Assembly (NCBI GenBank): GCA_016235555.1
Contig: JACRKC010000015.1
Coordinates: 1 to 54,819 of the forward strand
Length of the DNA stretch: 54,819 bases
From: Verrucomicrobiota bacterium
GTDB lineage: Bacteria > Verrucomicrobiota > Verrucomicrobiia > Opitutales > Opitutaceae
Reading direction: 5' to 3'
Positions 23,422-32,090 of the stretch are shown piece after piece. Made by a program: the position numbers and the translations under genes. The notes under the pieces are model-generated. The model saw nothing but the letters and a program-made list of their open reading frames with translations. It did not search any database and was not told the origin of the DNA. Position 1 is the first letter of the stretch. Every line of letters starts with the position of its first letter.

Positions 23422-26400
23422 ATGAACAAGATCGCCATCCGACACTTCCTCATTGGGGCGTTTTCCCTGATGCTGACGTTGGCCTCCACCGCCTTCGGCC
23501 AGGGCATCACGACGTCCGCCATGTCGGGCTACGTGAACGACAAGAGCGGCAAACCCGTCCCGGGCGCCAGCGTCACGATCGTGCACGAGCCCTCCGGCAC
23601 GCGGGTGACCACCGCGACGCGCGCCAGCGGCCAGTTCGACGTGTCCGGCCTGCGCGTCGGTGGTCCCTACACAGTGACGTCCGGCTCGGAGGTGCGGCGC
23701 GATGTGTATCTCGAACTCGGCCAGGTCGCCGAGGTCGTGCTGCCCGCTCCGTCCGAGGTGGTGCAAATGGCCGCGTTTTCCGTCACCGGCGAACGCGCGA
23801 CGACCTTCGACGCGGGGAAGATGAGTGCCGGCACCAGTTTCACTGACGACCAGATCGCCAACATTGCGTCCATCCGCAGCGATGTGCAGGACATCGCGCG
23901 CCTTGATTCGCGCCTGATGCTCACCTCGCTTGATCAGGGCGGTCAGTTGAGCGCGCAGGGCCAGAACTTCCGGTTTAACTCGTTCCTGATCGACGGCGTC
24001 GAGGCCAACGACCCCTTCGGCCTCAACGGCAACGGCGTGGGCTCGTTGCGCGGTCCGCTGCCGATCGAATCGGTTCAGGCACTCAGCATCGACTTGAATC
24101 CCTATGACGTGCGCCAGTCGAACTTCACCGGCGCGCTCATCAACGCCGTCACCAAGAGCGGCAGCAACACCTTCCACGGCTCGGCCCAATACGAGTTCAC
24201 CGACAAAGACTGGCGCGGTAAGAACCCCCGCACCGGGATCAAGGAAAACTTCGAGGAGCGCCGCATCACCTACACCTTCAACGGCCCCATTATCAAGGAC
24301 CGCCTCTTCTTCGCGTTGAGCTATGACGATTTCCGCCGCGACTCCGATGCACCGCAGGCCGGCTTCGTGTTCACCGCCGCCTCGCTCGCTCTCATCGACC
24401 AGGCCATCGCCAAGGCCAAGGCGCTCGGCTACGATCCCGGCACCTTCGCCGGCGCCAACAACGTCGCCACCCAGAAGACCTACCTCGGCAAACTCGACTG
24501 GAACATCTCCGACTCGCACCGCGTGAGCTTCACCTACCGCAAGAACGAGGGCGTCACCCCGGTTTTCGCCGGCGTCACCAGCACCACGGGCAGCACGCTC
24601 AGCAACAACTGGTATGACACCCCGCGCAAGACCGAGAGCTACACGACGCAGATCTTCAGCCAGTGGACCGCCGATCTGCGCACCGAGCTTTCCTACAGCA
24701 TCTCCGATTACAACGGCTCGCCGGTCAACCGCGGCGCGCCCTTCCCGGCGGTCGGCATCGGCGGCCTCGCCGGCACCAACACCTCGACCGGCCTCGCGGC
24801 GACCGGCTTCCTCAATTTCGGCACGGAGTTCTCCCGCCAGCTCAACCAGCTCACCACCAAGGAGCGCCTCACCAAGCTGACCGGCGAATACTCCTTCGGC
24901 CAGCACGTGTTCGCGGCCGGCGGCGAGTTCAACCAGACCAAATACAACAATCAGTTCCTGCAGGCCTACTACGGCAGCTACACCTTCAACGCCGCCAATG
25001 GCAATACCGGCGTCCAGAACTGGCTCGCCGGCCTGCCCACCGCCTACACCGATGCTCAACCGCTCCCCGGCTACACGATCAACGATGTGTTCGCCCGTTG
25101 GACCTACACCGGCACCGCGTTCTTCATCCAGGATACCTACCGCCCCACCTCGCGCCTCACGCTCAACGCCGGCCTGCGGTTCGATACCCCCACGGTCGAT
25201 AAGAAGCCCGCGTTCAATCAGGCCTTCTTCAACGCCTTCGGCATCCGCAACGACGTGACCAACGACGGCGAATACACCCTCGCCCCGCGTTTTGGCTTCA
25301 ACTACCGCCTCTCCACCGATCGCAAGACCGAACTCCGCGGCGGCCTCGGCCTCTTCCAAGGCCGCAATCCCGCCGTCTGGCTCGGCAACGCCTATCAAAA
25401 CGCCGGCACCGCCAGCTCGATCACCGTCAACGTCAACGGCAACAACCAACCCACGCTGCAATTCCAGCCGGATGTGACCAAGCAGCCCATCCCCGCCGGC
25501 ACCGCGCCCACGCCCGCGATCAACGTCACCGCACCCGGCTTCCGCCAGCCCTCCTCGTGGAAAGGCAACCTCGCGCTCGATCACAAGCTGCCCTTCGGCG
25601 GGCTCGTCGCCACGGCTGAATTCACCGTCACCAAGGTGAACAAGGGCCTCTTCGTGGAATTTCTGAACTTCCTTCCGGCCACCACCGGTCCGGCCACGAT
25701 GCCCGATGGCCGCAATCGCTACGCCGGCGGCGTCACCCCGGGATACCTCACGAATGCGGCGCCCAACTTCCTCACCGCTGCCTACAATCCGGCGACCACC
25801 ACGTTCGCCCAGACCAACACCAACGGCCGCCGCCGCATCGCTACCTTCGCCGATGTCTATCGCATCAGCAACACGGAGAAGGGCGAGTCGCATGATTTCA
25901 CGCTCTCCGTGCAGCGTCCGTTCAAGAACGGCTGGGCCGCCGGCGTCTCTTGGACGCGCGGCCATGCGACCGAGGTCAGTCCGATGACCTCCTCCACGGC
26001 CGGCTCGCTCTACACGACCCGCTCTGTGTTCAACCCCAATGAGGACCAGGCCAACACCTCCAACACGGCCGTGAAGGACAAAATTGTCGGCCACGTCACC
26101 AAGCAATTCGACTTCTTCAAGCGCGCCAACACCAAGACCACGGTCTCCCTCGTTTACGAAGGCCGCACCGGCCACGTCTACAGCTGGGTCTTCTCCGGCG
26201 ACGCCAACGGCGACGGCATCACCTCCACCCTCGGCAGCGGCTCCACCGGCGGCGTCTCGAACGACCTCTTCTACATGCCCAGCGGCCCGACCGATCCGAA
26301 GGTCCGCTGGTTGAGCACCACCGAGCGCGACAACTTCTTCGCCTTCGCCAACAACAACGGACTCGCCAAATACGCCGGCCAGGTCATCCCGCGCAACGCC

Positions 26401-26709
26401 GCCACTTCACCTTGGACCCAGACCGTGGACTTCACCGTCACGCAGCAAATCCCACTCTTCCGTCGCGCGCGGGCCGAGGCCTACTTCCAGATGGTGAATC
26501 TGTTCAACCTGCTCAACGATGAGTGGGGTCACCTCGATGAAGTGCCCTTCACCTACCGCCGTGCGGTGGCCGGCACGGGCTACGATGCAGCGACCAACCA
26601 GTATGTCTATGTCTTCAACGGCAGCACGCTCGGCGGCATCACGCCCGTGGCCGACGAAACGCAGGCCTCGCGCTGGCAGGCCAAGCTCGGCGTCCGCATC
26701 AAGTTCTGA
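23422..26709 (+). CDS. TonB-dependent outer-membrane receptor, Oar/carboxypeptidase-regulatory type
   Basis: 1095 residues. Signal peptide 1-26 (GAFSLMLTLASTAFG). A carboxypeptidase-regulatory-like domain (~32-105, GYVNDKSGKPVPGASVTI) precedes the plug (DSRLMLTS, FRFNSFLIDGVEAND) and a long beta barrel ending in aromatic-terminated GVRIKF. The size and layout match the Oar-like receptors that are expanded in Opitutaceae and Acidobacteria and are thought to bring large oligomers across the outer membrane. The nearest plausible cargo is xylan-derived sugar, but the receptor is next to the sigma factor rather than to the symporter. It is followed by a strong terminator, so it is transcribed alone. 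Confidence 0.92.
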   Translation: MNKIAIRHFLIGAFSLMLTLASTAFGQGITTSAMSGYVNDKSGKPVPGASVTIVHEPSGTRVTTATRASGQFDVSGLRVGGPYTVTSGSEVRRDVYLELGQVAEVVLPAPSEVVQMAAFSVTGERATTFDAGKMSAGTSFTDDQIANIASIRSDVQDIARLDSRLMLTSLDQGGQLSAQGQNFRFNSFLIDGVEANDPFGLNGNGVGSLRGPLPIESVQALSIDLNPYDVRQSNFTGALINAVTKSGSNTFHGSAQYEFTDKDWRGKNPRTGIKENFEERRITYTFNGPIIKDRLFFALSYDDFRRDSDAPQAGFVFTAASLALIDQAIAKAKALGYDPGTFAGANNVATQKTYLGKLDWNISDSHRVSFTYRKNEGVTPVFAGVTSTTGSTLSNNWYDTPRKTESYTTQIFSQWTADLRTELSYSISDYNGSPVNRGAPFPAVGIGGLAGTNTSTGLAATGFLNFGTEFSRQLNQLTTKERLTKLTGEYSFGQHVFAAGGEFNQTKYNNQFLQAYYGSYTFNAANGNTGVQNWLAGLPTAYTDAQPLPGYTINDVFARWTYTGTAFFIQDTYRPTSRLTLNAGLRFDTPTVDKKPAFNQAFFNAFGIRNDVTNDGEYTLAPRFGFNYRLSTDRKTELRGGLGLFQGRNPAVWLGNAYQNAGTASSITVNVNGNNQPTLQFQPDVTKQPIPAGTAPTPAINVTAPGFRQPSSWKGNLALDHKLPFGGLVATAEFTVTKVNKGLFVEFLNFLPATTGPATMPDGRNRYAGGVTPGYLTNAAPNFLTAAYNPATTTFAQTNTNGRRRIATFADVYRISNTEKGESHDFTLSVQRPFKNGWAAGVSWTRGHATEVSPMTSSTAGSLYTTRSVFNPNEDQANTSNTAVKDKIVGHVTKQFDFFKRANTKTTVSLVYEGRTGHVYSWVFSGDANGDGITSTLGSGSTGGVSNDLFYMPSGPTDPKVRWLSTTERDNFFAFANNNGLAKYAGQVIPRNAATSPWTQTVDFTVTQQIPLFRRARAEAYFQMVNLFNLLNDEWGHLDEVPFTYRRAVAGTGYDAATNQYVYVFNGSTLGGITPVADETQASRWQAKLGVRIKF

Positions 26710-26736
26710 TCGGACCTCAGGCTGAATATTCCCCCC

Positions 26737-26767
26737 GGCGGCTGCGGCGACGCGGCCGCCTTTTTTG
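26737..26767 (+). terminator. Rho-independent terminator after TonB receptor
   Basis: A GC-rich stem (GGCGGCTGCG paired with CGCGGCCGCC) is followed by TTTTTTG, 28 bases past the receptor stop. This is the clearest intrinsic terminator on the + strand of the window. Confidence 0.88.
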
Positions 26768-26803
26768 TTCACCCTTTCGGAGAAAAAGCTTCCGCTGCCC
26801 CGC

Positions 26804-29020
26804 GTGAGTTCGCTCGTCGCCGAAGCCGATTCCCCCGCTGCGCGTCGCGTCATCTGGCGTGACGCGGCCGGCCTCGTGCTCGTGACCGTGGTGGCGTATG
26901 CGGGCACCTTCGCGGTGCCGTTCGTTTTCGACGATATCCCCGCCATCGTCGAAAATCCGACCATCCGCAGCCTCACCCGGCTGGGCGATGTGCTGGCACC
27001 GCCACATGCCGGCGGCCTCACGGTCGCCGGCCGCCCCCTGGTCAATCTCAGCCTCGCGCTCAACCACGCGATCAGCGGCCCGGCGGTGTGGAGTTACCAC
27101 GCGTTCAACCTTGCGGTGCATGTGTGCGCCGGCCTCGCGCTCTTCGGCCTCGTGCGCCGCACGCTGCTCCGGCCGGCGCTGCGCGGGCGTTTCGGAGTCT
27201 CGGCGCGGTGGCTGGCCTGGATGATCGCGGCGGTGTGGCTGCTGCATCCGCTCCAGACCGAATCAGTCACCTACGTCGTGCAACGCGCCGAGTCGCTCGC
27301 CGGCCTCTTCTACCTGCTCACGCTTTACGCCTTCGCGCGCGGAGCAGTTTGTCATCCATTAGATGACAATCCTCCATCTTTCACCTCTGGGCGGGACAAA
27401 ACCGTTTGTCATCTAATGGATGACAAACCGCCCCGGCGGGACGGGAGGGGGTGGCTGGCGGTGAGCGGGGTGGCGTGCGTGCTTGGCATGGCGAGCAAGG
27501 AAGTCGCCGTCACCGCGCCGCTCATCGCGCTGCTCTACGACCGCACGTTTGTCGCCGGCTCCGTCCGCGCGGCGTGGGCGGCGCGGTGGAAAACCCACCT
27601 CGCGCTCGCCGCCTCGTGGCTGCTGCTGGCGGCGTTGGTGCTCGGCACGCGGGGCCGCGGTGGCACCGCGGGTTTTGGCGCGGGGATTTCCGCCTGGTCC
27701 TACGCGCTTACGCAATGCGAGGCGATCGTGCGTTACCTCGGCTTGTGCGTGTGGCCGCACCCGCTGGTCTTCGATTATGGGCCCGGCACCGCCCGGGATC
27801 TGCCGGCGGTGCTGCCGCAGGCCGGTCTCGTGCTCGCGTTGCTGGCGGTGACCGGGTGGATGATCGCGCGCCGGCCGCTGGCGGGATTTCTCGGCGCGTT
27901 TTTCTTCGCCCTGCTGGCGCCGAGTTCGAGTTTCGTGCCCGTGGTCACGCAGACGATCGCGGAGCACCGCATGTATCTGCCGCTGGCCGCCGTCGTCGTG
28001 CTGGTGGTGCTCGGTTGGCACCGCTGGCTGCGCGAGTCGGCGCGGGCGGCCGGGGCCGGCGTCGCGCTCGTCCTTCTCGCGACCACGGTGGTGCGCAATG
28101 CCGAATACGACACCGAGGTTTCGATCTGGCGCACGGCGGCGGAACGACGGCCCGGCAATGCCCGCGCGCACAACAATCTCGGTCAGGCGTTGTTCCGCGC
28201 CGGCCGCGTGGCCGAGGCGAAAGCCTGCTACGAGCGTGCGCTCGCCCTCCAGCCGCGCTATCCGGAGACGCACTACAACCTCGGCGTCGCACTGGCGCAG
28301 GAGGGGCGCGGGGCGGCCGCCCTCGCCAGTTACGCGGCGGCGCTGCGGTTCGCGCCGGACTATCCGGAGGCCCATAACAATCTCGGCAACGCCCTCGTGC
28401 GCGCCGGGCGGCCGGCGGAGGCCCTGCCGCATTTTGAGGAGGCGCTGCGGCTCAAGCCGGATTTGGCCGAGGCGCACAACAACCTCGGCAACGCGCTTCT
28501 CGCGAGCGGCCGCGCCGATGCCGCCGCGGAACGCTTCCGCCGGGCGCTCGCACTGAAACCGATCTATCCCGAGGCGCACTACAACCTCGGCAACGCGCTG
28601 GCGGGCGTGGGTCGCATGGCCGGCGCCTTGGCGCAATACCGCGAGGCGATCGCGCAGAAACCCGGCTACGCGGCGGCACATGTCAACGCGGGCAATGCCT
28701 CGCTCCAACTCGAACGCCCGGCCGACGCGATCGCGCACTACGAGCAGGCCCTCGCGCTCGATCCGCGTCTCGGCGAGGCGCATTTCAACCTGGGCTCCGT
28801 GCAGCTCGATGCCGGTCGGTGGGCCGACGCGGCGGCCCATTTCGAATCGGTGCTGCGACTCGATCCCGACTCGGCGCCGGCCCATCGCGCCCTCGGCTAC
28901 GCCCTGGCCAAACTCGACCGCACCCAGGAGGCGATCGCGCACCTGGAGGCGTTTCTCCGGGTCGAGCCTGGGGACGAGGCGGTGCGCGACCTGCTCGCGC
29001 AAGTGCGCCAGCGGCGGTGA
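26804..29020 (+). CDS. TMTC-like membrane protein with C-terminal TPR repeats
   Basis: 738 residues from a GTG; a TTG at 26765 would start inside the terminator and is less likely. The N-terminal ~360 residues are polytopic, about 9-10 helices, with an FDD motif in the first loop (PFVFDDIPAIVENP) like the GT-C fold of TMTC/O-mannosyl transferases. The C-terminal ~290 residues are eight or so TPRs (repeating AHNNLGNAL, EAHYNLGNAL). It may glycosylate or assemble exported proteins; no reaction is proven. The convergent neighbour at 29262-31376 is a paralogue. Compared with that paralogue, this protein has 28 extra residues (after YAFAR) encoded by a palindromic element. Confidence 0.8.
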   Translation: MSSLVAEADSPAARRVIWRDAAGLVLVTVVAYAGTFAVPFVFDDIPAIVENPTIRSLTRLGDVLAPPHAGGLTVAGRPLVNLSLALNHAISGPAVWSYHAFNLAVHVCAGLALFGLVRRTLLRPALRGRFGVSARWLAWMIAAVWLLHPLQTESVTYVVQRAESLAGLFYLLTLYAFARGAVCHPLDDNPPSFTSGRDKTVCHLMDDKPPRRDGRGWLAVSGVACVLGMASKEVAVTAPLIALLYDRTFVAGSVRAAWAARWKTHLALAASWLLLAALVLGTRGRGGTAGFGAGISAWSYALTQCEAIVRYLGLCVWPHPLVFDYGPGTARDLPAVLPQAGLVLALLAVTGWMIARRPLAGFLGAFFFALLAPSSSFVPVVTQTIAEHRMYLPLAAVVVLVVLGWHRWLRESARAAGAGVALVLLATTVVRNAEYDTEVSIWRTAAERRPGNARAHNNLGQALFRAGRVAEAKACYERALALQPRYPETHYNLGVALAQEGRGAAALASYAAALRFAPDYPEAHNNLGNALVRAGRPAEALPHFEEALRLKPDLAEAHNNLGNALLASGRADAAAERFRRALALKPIYPEAHYNLGNALAGVGRMAGALAQYREAIAQKPGYAAAHVNAGNASLQLERPADAIAHYEQALALDPRLGEAHFNLGSVQLDAGRWADAAAHFESVLRLDPDSAPAHRALGYALAKLDRTQEAIAHLEAFLRVEPGDEAVRDLLAQVRQRR
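27347..27430. repeat. Palindromic element TTTGTCATCCATTAGATGAC inside TPR gene
   Basis: About 84 bases. Two AT-rich hairpins, TTGTCATCcattaGATGACAA and TTTGTCATCtaatGGATGACAAA, face each other so the whole is also one long inverted repeat. It is much lower in GC than the surrounding gene and is translated in frame as CHPLDDNPP...CHLMDDKPP. The length equals exactly 28 codons. Confidence 0.93.
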
Positions 29021-29116
29021 CCGCGGCGCATACCGGTGCTCAAGCACTATTGGACTTTGGATTTTGTCGGCCCACCCGGCCACCGGCCGGGCCGACCATC
29101 CAAAAGCTCCCGGTGA

Positions 29117-29264
29117 TTGGTATCATGCCAACGGCTGCTGAAGAATGGACGATTGGGTCCCGTGGGTAGGTCGGGATTTATCCCCGACACCCGCCGTAGC
29201 CGGACAAGTGTCGGGCGTAAAGCCCGACCTACGATTGTCCAAATCTCACCAGCCGTTGGTATCA
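29117..29264. repeat. Nested element: CCAACGGCTG outer arms around a TAGGTCGGG element
   Basis: The outer arms (left TGCCAACGGCTGCTGAAGAA near 29126, right complement of ATACCAACGGCTGGTGAG ending at 29264) enclose a second copy of the TAGGTCGGG twin hairpin at 29165-29232. TTGGTATCA occurs directly repeated at both ends. The right end supplies the stop codon of the minus-strand TPR gene. It fills most of the 241-base gap between the convergent paralogues. Confidence 0.85.
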
Positions 29265-31376
29265 GCGGGGCAATTGCGCGCGGGCGCGCATCAACCGCTG
29301 GCGCGCCGGCTCGTTGGTCGGGTCGAGCTGCAGGGTGCGCTCAAACGCCGCCGCGGCGTCGGCCCACCGCAGACCGCGCAGGCAGGCGATCCCGAGATTG
29401 TAATGCGCGGCGGCCTCATCCGGTCGCGCCTGCGCCACGGTTTCGTAGCGGCGGATCGCCTCGTCGGTCCGGCCCTGTTGCAGCGCGATATAGCCGAGGT
29501 TGCTTTGCGCCGTGGCATCGCTGGGCGCGAGCCGGAGCACGGCCGCATAGTGCCGGGCCGCGGCCTCGAGGCGGCCGGCGTTGAGCAGGACGAGCGCGAG
29601 ATGGCCGTGGGCCTCGGCGTAATCCGGATTCAGGCGGATTGCTTCCTCGAGGTGAGTCATGGCCTCTTCGGTGCGATTGAGTTCGAGCAGGGCGCCGCCC
29701 AGATTGCCGTGCGCCCGGCTGTAGCCGGGGCGCGTTTTTAGCGCCGCTGCGAAGTGGGGCAACGCGTCCGCGGATCGGCCGGACCGGGCCAGCACTTCCC
29801 CCAGGGTGTTGTGCGCCTCCGGGTAGTCCGGTCGAAGCCGGATCGCGGCTTCCAGGTGGGGGAGGGCCTCTGGGATCCGGCCGGCGGTGGCGAGCGTGTG
29901 CCCGAGGTTGTTGCGAGCCTCCGCGTTGGCCGGGTCGAGGCGCGCCGCGGCTTCGTAATGGTGCAGCGCCTCCCCGCGCCGATCCGTCGTGTCGAGCAGC
30001 ACGGCGAGGGTGTTGTGCGCCGCCGCGCTGTCGGGGTCGAGCCGGAGGGCCGTCTCGTAGCTCGCGATGGCGGCCGTCTTGCTGCCTGCCTCGGCCTGGG
30101 CGGCGCCCAGGTTGTAGTGAGCCCGCGGATTCGCGGGGCATTTGGCCGCGGTGTCGGCCCAAAGGGCGAGGCCGCTGCGGTAGGTGGCGTTGCGGGCCAG
30201 GGTGAGCGTGGCCAGCAGCATCAACACCGCGAGCGCCGGGATGGTGGTCCGCCGGCCGACGAGGGCGTTGATCCCGAGCACGATCCCGACGATGACGGCG
30301 CCCAGCGCGAGGTAGATCCGGTGCTCCGCGACGGTCTGGGTGGCCACCGGGATCACGCTCGAACTCGGCGCGAGGATCGCCAGGAACGCCACTCCGAGAA
30401 AACCGGCTGCGTGCCGGCGCCGGACGGCCCATATCGTGACACCGATCAGCGCCGCCACCATCATCCCGGGCAGTCCAATTTCCGCGGGAGTCGCGCTCAA
30501 CGCCGTGCCGTAGTCGAAGACCAGCGGGTCGGGCCACGCGGCGAGTTTCAGGTAGAGCCCGAGTGCCCGCAGTTGCGTCAGCCCGTAACTGAGTGCGGAC
30601 ATGCCGGCGCCGAAACCGGCGGTGCCGCCACGATCCTGCGTGCCGAACACGAGTCCGCCGAGCAGCAGCCAGGTCGCCGCGAGCGCGAGGTAGTAGCCGG
30701 TCCGTTGCTGCCAGGCGGCGCGGAAGGTCCCGGCGATCAGCGTCCGGTCGTAAAGCAGGACCAGCAACGGGGCGGAGACCATGACTTCCTTGCTGCCCAT
30801 CCCGAGCAGGCACGCGATCACTGAAAGCACCAACCACCGACGCGGTGCCCCCGGTGCCGCCGCGCGGGCAAACGCATACAGCGTGAGCAGAAAAAACAGA
30901 CTCATCAGTGATTCCACGCGCTGCACGGTGTAGGTGACCGACTCGGTTTGCAGCGGGTGCAGCGCCCAGCCGGCCGCAGCCAGCCATGCGATGCCGCGGG
31001 TCCGGTGGCCGGAAAGCGTTGAGCGCCCTGCATGGTCGAGGGTGCGGCGGACGAGACCGAACAGCACCAGGCCGGCCAGCGCGTGGATCGCGACATTGAG
31101 GGCGTGGTAACTCCAAGGATCCGTGCCACTGAGGGCGTGGTTGAGCGCGAACGTCGCGTTCACCACCGGGCGCCCGCTCACAGTCAGGTGCGGCGGCGGA
31201 AAGAACGGCGACCACGGCGGCCAGAGCGGGCGCAGGCTGGGGTTGGTGAGCAGCGATGAGCCATCGTCGAAAACAAACGGCGCATGCAGCGTGTTGGCGT
31301 AAGCGATCGCCGTGGCGCCGAGGAGCGAAAGCGGCGCGAGCCACGGTGCGCGATCCAGCAGCGTCGGTGCGCTCAT
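29262..31376 (-). CDS. TMTC-like membrane protein with C-terminal TPR repeats (paralogue)
   Basis: 704 residues from the ATG at 31376. The architecture is the same as in the gene at 26804: polytopic N-terminus with PFVFDDGSSLLTNPSLR, a LHPLQTESVTYTVQRVESL segment, GMGSKEVMVSAPLLVLLYDR and about eight TPRs (AHYNLGAAQ, EARNNLGHTL, EAHNTLGEVL). The FDD loop is conserved in both. The two genes are tail to tail and probably arose by inverted duplication. This copy lacks the 28-residue insertion, so it is the reference for the uninterrupted form. Its stop codon falls in the palindromic element at 29117-29264. Confidence 0.8.
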   Translation of the reverse strand: MSAPTLLDRAPWLAPLSLLGATAIAYANTLHAPFVFDDGSSLLTNPSLRPLWPPWSPFFPPPHLTVSGRPVVNATFALNHALSGTDPWSYHALNVAIHALAGLVLFGLVRRTLDHAGRSTLSGHRTRGIAWLAAAGWALHPLQTESVTYTVQRVESLMSLFFLLTLYAFARAAAPGAPRRWLVLSVIACLLGMGSKEVMVSAPLLVLLYDRTLIAGTFRAAWQQRTGYYLALAATWLLLGGLVFGTQDRGGTAGFGAGMSALSYGLTQLRALGLYLKLAAWPDPLVFDYGTALSATPAEIGLPGMMVAALIGVTIWAVRRRHAAGFLGVAFLAILAPSSSVIPVATQTVAEHRIYLALGAVIVGIVLGINALVGRRTTIPALAVLMLLATLTLARNATYRSGLALWADTAAKCPANPRAHYNLGAAQAEAGSKTAAIASYETALRLDPDSAAAHNTLAVLLDTTDRRGEALHHYEAAARLDPANAEARNNLGHTLATAGRIPEALPHLEAAIRLRPDYPEAHNTLGEVLARSGRSADALPHFAAALKTRPGYSRAHGNLGGALLELNRTEEAMTHLEEAIRLNPDYAEAHGHLALVLLNAGRLEAAARHYAAVLRLAPSDATAQSNLGYIALQQGRTDEAIRRYETVAQARPDEAAAHYNLGIACLRGLRWADAAAAFERTLQLDPTNEPARQRLMRARAQLPR

Positions 31377-32090
31377 CGGACGAGAAGTGCGCGCACCGGC
31401 GCCAGATGACGCCGCGCCTCGCCGTGGTCGGGCCGGACGCGGAGTGCCGCTGCGGACTCCCGGCGTGCCTTCACGAAGCGATCCACGAGGTGGTGGGATG
31501 CGGCATCGGCTGGCATGCCGCTGATCGCCGGCGAAGCCGGAGGCCGGCCCGCCGCAGTCGGAAGCGCGGCCGGGGGGCGGGAGACGGCTGGTGGTCGTTT
31601 CGTCACGCGATGGGCCCCTTGAAATCGCACCACGGCACGGATTCCAATCTTCGAATTCTCCGGTCCGGCCCGACCGGTTTTCAGAGGAGAAAGCGGCCCG
31701 TGTCTATCCCTTGCTTATACACCCGAAGCGGGTGCGCTCCCGGTGGCCAGAGGCGGGCGGCGGGCCATGCGCCCGTGCCGTTTTTTCCCGCTTTCAGAGG
31801 CAAAAAACGTATCCATTTTTCGGGCCGCGCGATTTCTCCCTCGGGGCAAACTTTCGCCTGCACCCGCAAGAAAAAAACGCGCGATTTTCTCACGGATTTT
31901 TCGCGATAAACCTGTTGACGGGACCGGGTGCCACTCCCATCGGTTGAGGTCGCGGAGGCGAGGAACCACAACCTGTTGTGGTCAACAACGCGTCAATAAG
32001 TTCTGGCAACTTTTGTTCGCCAAGGGCCGAGACGCGCCGAAAACACCTCATTTTCGCTCCTTTTCACCACCTCCCCCACGCTCCTTTTCC
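31377..32090. other. 714-bp gene-free region upstream of nrdB
   Basis: No supported gene; open frames here lack the codon pattern of neighbouring genes. The first part must hold the promoter of the minus-strand TPR gene. The last ~200 bases are unusually A/T-rich with T- and A-runs (GAAAAAAACG-like tracts near 31870), then a CCTGTTG box at 31911 and the perfect palindrome at 31965-31982. This looks like the control region of the ribonucleotide reductase operon. Confidence 0.6.
31965..31982. promoter_or_regulatory. Perfect 18-bp palindrome ACCACAAC-CT-GTTGTGGT upstream of nrdB
   Basis: Eight-base arms with a two-base centre, about 110 bases before nrdB. CCTGTTG of the centre recurs 61 bases upstream (31911-31917), close to a whole number of helix turns. 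NrdR boxes have CACAA..TTGTG-like arms, so an NrdR-type repressor site is a reasonable guess; the central AT-rich core of NrdR boxes is missing. Confidence 0.5.

Noticed and set aside
23398-26175. 925-codon minus-strand frame opposite the TonB receptor
   Set aside because: Shadow composition (Gly/Glu/Val/Arg runs) with no recognisable domain; the receptor is clear.
31256-31909. 217-codon plus-strand frame upstream of nrdB
   Set aside because: It begins inside the TPR gene, lacks domain features and has irregular codon use; the region looks regulatory.
31860-31965. Cobalamin or other riboswitch upstream of nrdB or the corrinoid genes
   Set aside because: GGTGCCACTCCC near 31928 resembles part of a B12 box only superficially; the conserved GCCACTG and GCCAGGA-type boxes are absent, and none is seen before the corrinoid genes.
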